Of a DNA stretch of 64,000 nucleotides, positions 59,766-64,000 are shown piece after piece. The DNA comes from Dermanyssus gallinae. Taxonomy: Eukaryota; Arthropoda; Arachnida; Mesostigmata; Dermanyssidae. How positions within the stretch are numbered: the stretch's first letter is position 1; each line of letters starts with the position of its first letter. The translations under genes and the position numbers were made by a program. Location of the stretch: contig QVRM01006422.1 of NCBI GenBank assembly GCA_003439945.1, positions 186,001 to 250,000 on the forward strand. Direction: 5' to 3'. The notes below the pieces were generated by a model, which was given only the letters and a program-made list of their open reading frames with translations, did not search any database and was not told where the DNA came from.

Positions 59766-59829
59766 CATTCCCGAAACCTCAAATACTAAAAAGAAAATAT
59801 ATGTTCGAGCCAAGAGCATAAAATAATTA

Positions 59830-60692
59830 TACTAAATATTCTAAAAACTAAATTTCGTGATCAAGGTAACGCTAAGTCATATATAGATCTCAGGCACTTC
59901 TCAGGCAGGCTCATACAAACTCATCTAAGATAAGTTAATATATATGTAAATCAACTTAGTTTGCCCGTTGTATTACATTTGCAATTATCTGCTATTATTA
60001 ATAGCAGACGAAAGCTCGTTTCATATACAATACGTCATACACACTAACCATGGTAAACCGACTATAAGCATTATGCACTTGATCCCGACACAGCTATACA
60101 ATTGACTGACGAATAGTGCCCTATGTAAGTACTCCAAATTAATTAGAACGATGCAAATGTGCATTTGAACGATACGTCGTTCGCTTCTTAGAAGAAATAA
60201 AATTCTTGCACTGGAGCACCATCAGCTGAATTATTTACAATGACCTAATATAGTCTCATGCCAAAAAGGCCAGAGAACGCCATCTCTATGGAGCCAGTGA
60301 AGCCAATGGATTTGTTCAACGTGAGGAAGAAGTTATGTGACTACACATCTTTTAGAAAGTTGAAACCGCAAAAAGTCAGTAGGTTTTTATATATAAGGGG
60401 TGGTTGAGGTGGCTGAGCTAGGGTCTAAGTAATATCGACAGGAGAACATCGACCATCTCAATGTCTTTATGAAGCAGACGAGCATTGATAAACATATATT
60501 GAAACGGGCTCGTGAGCGGGTTACGATTCGTATAGAAGCGGTGTTACGGGTGAACGGATGTTACATTGAATAAGCACGTATATTAGGGATGTCCCTGCCG
60601 GCACATGAAAGACTAATTAAAATATCTACTACTTTGATTTATAAATAGGCTCAGAAGCAAGCGACATACTATGCCCCAATTTAAATAGAGAG

Positions 60693-60730
<38 letters not shown>

Positions 60731-62430
60731 TACCAACTGAGCGTACCTAAGGGCTGGACGGCAAACACAGAAGGTTGGATATCATTAGCTAATTAACGTA
60801 TTGCAGAGCACAGTACGCTGCATATTGCATGCCACCGGCGTAGCACCTCCGCCTGTATTTTTGTTTGTACTCTTCTCGCCTGCCGTCCCAAGCTTGCGCT
60901 CTCTGCTGGTTTATCTGTGAAGCCCAGAAAGGGATCTACAATTATTCCAGCCATCGTCCCTCCATCCGGTGAAGTTAAAAAGATTAGTCATGAGTTAAAT
61001 CATCATTACAAGCAAGTTCGTATACGCTGCTCGAAGTAAGAATTCATTTGCACGAACCAGAACTTCTAGCGTACATTAGCCAACGTCTTTTTTGTCCGTG
61101 TGATGTAATTTGGATGGTGACTCATTTTACTGATGTACTTCCTAAGTGCCCTAGGAATTGCAAATAGCGTCTTCACGTGTCTTGTTTCTTTGCAGGGGCT
61201 TCAAGTTGAGATACGTCAACGTTCGAGATGAACTCTTCACCAATTATTTTGCCTCGCGCTTTAACTTCGCGTTCCTGTCCTCTTTTAAAATTGAGATGAT
61301 CTCCTTAATACAACTACCGTTAGTCTGTATCATTTCAACCTTTGGTTGTAACGGTACCATCCCGAACATGTCTACCCGTCTGTTCATCTCCCTTAGGCTA
61401 TCGATGTACGAGGAATGAGAGTTGCGGTAAGGTCAAACTTAGTCGGGCTGATTTACCCAAACGCCCGGGGCATGTGCGAGCCGTTACAGCGCTGTAGCCA
61501 GTTACCACCATTGATTAATAGTCCGGCAGATATTGTTTTAAAAGTCATATAAATGACAAATTCTATAAACTATGTGTCGTATCACATAACCCTTTTTCAC
61601 ACCGCGGTTACATTTCGCAGCGTTGTCAGGGTTGGGCTCTCTGCTAGAGCTCTCTTCAAGATATGAATCCATCACATTATTATTAATATGAAATTGCACC
61701 CCTATTTACCAATTCAACTACACGTCGTGCTTCAAGTGCGAACCCAGAGGTGCTGCGGTCGACGAAAGTTCGATTATATTTTTACTTTAGTAACTCGTTT
61801 TACAGAAGGTTTAAGAAACTACCTCACCACGTCCACAGGACGCGAAGAATCAAAAATGGCTCGTAGCATTTCTTTCTCTAATTCATAAACGGGGGTACCT
61901 TACTCTCTCACTGAATAGTCTGATCGTTGACTGCTGATATCACCTATTGAAATTTAGCTAGGGCGCTTGTCATTCTCTTAACCATAACTTGTTTGTTTCA
62001 ACTGAGATCGTCGACTTAGGCTATCGCTGGACCAGGCCCGTGCGTTGCGGTGAAGTCAAACTCACCGGACTGATCTATCCCAGAAACAAAGCCGTCACTT
62101 TAGACTGTCACAGGAATGAGAAAGCATGTCGAGACTAAATCGAATGTCCTGAAGCGCAGTCTACGGTGATTTGCTTTCAATATGCCGTCGACCAAGAACA
62201 TCTGGAAATACATTCGTACGTGTGAATTTGACTTGCGATAGTCTTCGCCACCATTCGCCAGTTGTTGTTCATAAGGGAATTGTGAGGCTTTACCAATTCC
62301 TGAATAATAGTGCAGGGAGCGATTGCTTCCACCTTACGTGGCTTTGCCATAAACGGCTAACTCTAAGGTACTTTATAGGCCAAGGTACGGCGCTTGATCA
62401 AAGGAACACGTCGCCTATAGCTCGTAGGTA
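59830..62430. other. Intergenic with one (TA)n tract
   Basis: A TA microsatellite lies at 60697-60729. A pyrimidine tract ending TTTCTTTGCAG at 61195 precedes an open frame to 61418, but the peptide is not recognised and no partner donor is obvious. Nothing else supportable. Confidence 0.45.
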
Positions 62431-62435
62431 CTTAA

Positions 62436-62636
62436 TGTAGAATTAAAAACATTTTTTTAAGAAGGTTCTTTTGAATTCTAGACCATCCTCCGGGACGGAG
62501 GCGGTCCTTACGGGCTTGAAACTTAACTTGAAGTATATCTTCAATGCATCGAGGGCCGGACATGCTAAGATATCTAGGGTTTCCCTAACACTCCCTGTGG
62601 CAGCATGACCGCTGACTCTCAGCGGTCATTCTGCCA
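62436..62636 (-). repeat. Dispersed repeat with extended hairpin, copy 3
   Basis: Reverse-orientation copy of 22375-22553. Its hairpin is the best preserved: TGGCAG-C-ATGACCGCTGA, a CTC loop, then TCAGCGGTCAT-T-CTGCCA (62598-62636), 17 paired bases with one mismatch. The shared blocks follow, ending TCTAGAATTC and an A/T-rich tail. Confidence 0.75.
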
Positions 62637-62639
62637 TGA

Positions 62640-64000
62640 CTTGGATCGTACTTCAGCGGGTACGTCGTCATCTAGCCCGACTTCTGCACTTTGATCAACT
62701 TTCTCGTTGCATAAATGCATTACCTTGTACTACCTTACCCTCATTATCAGTACGCGCCCTATTCGACTATGGCAACATGCCTTGGGAGCGCTTGTGCGGA
62801 ACCGCCCGTAATTGACCACTCGTATCACCACCACCGCCTGGCTTGGTAACGTCGCACAACTCGCCAAAAAGCTTACTTGTATTTTCAACGAGCACCGTCT
62901 TAGGCAGCGGATTCTCTATTTGAATCAAGTACAGCTTACACAGCAAAGTTAAGCACGTTTTGCTGTTAGTTCTCCCCCAAACTCTTTTGCGGGGGGGAGC
63001 TAACTTTGCAATTTTCGAGACGGCTTCTGCACGAGAAATGAGAAAGGTGCCTTTATGATACACTGTGGGGAGATCCTCAATGTCGAACCGCAAATTTTTC
63101 CTAATGCTTTTTTTGAAGAGCTCCATTTTCAAACACAGTTAACGCTATATGAATGAGGCCTTTACTGCTACATTTATCGTCTAATGTGCACTGTCCAATC
63201 CCAATACACCAGAACCGTCTTCTCCAGGCACACACACCCGTCAGTCTAGTTGGTTCCACAAAAGTGGAAATTAATTTCCTTCGCCGCATTCTCGATAATC
63301 GCTGTGATCTGTCTCCACTTTGGCTATTCACTCCATACTTTTCATAACTAACTTGACCCTCCATCTGTATTTGCCACGGTATTTCGACCACCTTGATTAC
63401 CTAAGACCATCATTGCCTTTAATTAAATTATTGAAGAGGTTGTTTTTACAATTAAGTAATTACCTGATGTAAACTTTGTTTTAGAATTTGCTGGAACTGT
63501 AATCATAATTGTTGGTTTCATCTCACAAACTCAAAGTTCTTCGAAGTTTTTTGTCGGTCAATCCTACTTAGAATATCTCTAGATCATTCAGTTAGACAAT
63601 TAGTTGAGTATTTATAACACATTGTAAGAGTTTCTCTACTTATTTGTCTTTCACACGAATGACATGTCGACTCGCTTTATCAACACATGATCAGATTATT
63701 TACCCTGATTTTCCGTTTAGTGTCATATTTTTTTACTTGCCTAGAATCTGCCTCCTCCAAGTCTCACATTCATATTCTGGTGGATCAATTTATGCCTTAA
63801 ACACAGTTTTACCAAGGACTGTAGCTATTTCTTTCCAGCAATATGTCCGGCTTCGAGTATCGATAGCGTAGTGTACCAAAGGAATTCGTATTTGCCTGTT
63901 TGACTGTCGCCCCGTGCAGTAGGTTAACCGTACTACTGTTCACCTCGCTCTGGTCCTATTGGTTTTCTCACCTCGATACTACCTGTCCGTTAGCCTATCC
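62640..64000. other. Intergenic; one unrecognised minus-strand frame at 62767-63132
   Basis: The frame from the ATG at about 63126 to 62767 gives about 120 residues with a Lys/Arg/Leu-rich first half (LRFDIEDLPTVYHKGTF, AEAVSKIAKLAPPRKRVWG). It reads more like protein than most chance frames nearby, but I do not recognise it and see no splice partners. The rest of the stretch shows nothing. Confidence 0.25.

Noticed and set aside
1..64000. CRISPR arrays, operons, bacterial promoters or riboswitches
   Set aside because: The sequence is a eukaryotic nuclear genome by introns and transposon content, and no regularly spaced direct repeats with unique spacers are present.

Overview
This is a stretch of animal nuclear genome, not prokaryotic. 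There are GT-AG introns, long (TA)n microsatellites every few kilobases, several decayed non-LTR retrotransposon lineages, mariner/Tc1 DNA transposons and no operon-like ORF packing. The one confident host gene encodes a MED11 whose helical core looks arthropod-like to me. Together with the CR1/Jockey, R1 and Tc3-type elements and the GA-rich tracts in GC-rich islands, this suggests an arthropod, possibly a chelicerate. That assignment is inference.

Layout. 0-3.6 kb: a nearly full-length CR1/Jockey-type retrotransposon on the minus strand, with (TA)n at both ends. 6-8 kb: two small RT relics. 11.5-14.4 kb: MED11 on the plus strand, three coding exons plus a probable 5' UTR exon, ending in a 180-residue Gly/Met/Gln-rich tail. 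16-20.7 kb: three retrotransposon relics and one unrecognised Cys/His-rich ORF. 22.4-23.8 kb: a dispersed repeat next to an internally deleted Tc3-like transposon with 200-bp inverted repeats. 24.2-25.6, 32.4-35 and 49.4-52 kb: GC-rich islands with triplet and GA/CT tracts but no recognisable protein. 27-29.5 kb: another relic of the LVWDAS family and an R1-clade copy. 36-39.9 kb: R1, endonuclease and CR1-like relics. 39.4-46.7 kb: a near-perfect head-to-tail duplication of about 3.64 kb, whose units each contain an older diverged 1.3-kb repeat pair with mariner fragments. 47-48.3 kb: another EN-RT relic. About 49.7-49.9 kb: a tRNA-derived Pol III unit with A box, B box, terminal hairpin and T7 run. 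52-64 kb: mostly featureless, with two copies of a dispersed hairpin-bearing repeat.

Apart from MED11, the window is therefore a record of mobile-element insertion, decay and one recent segmental duplication. None of the transposon proteins is intact. Splice sites, frames and domain calls were read by eye. No database search, alignment program or gene predictor was used.
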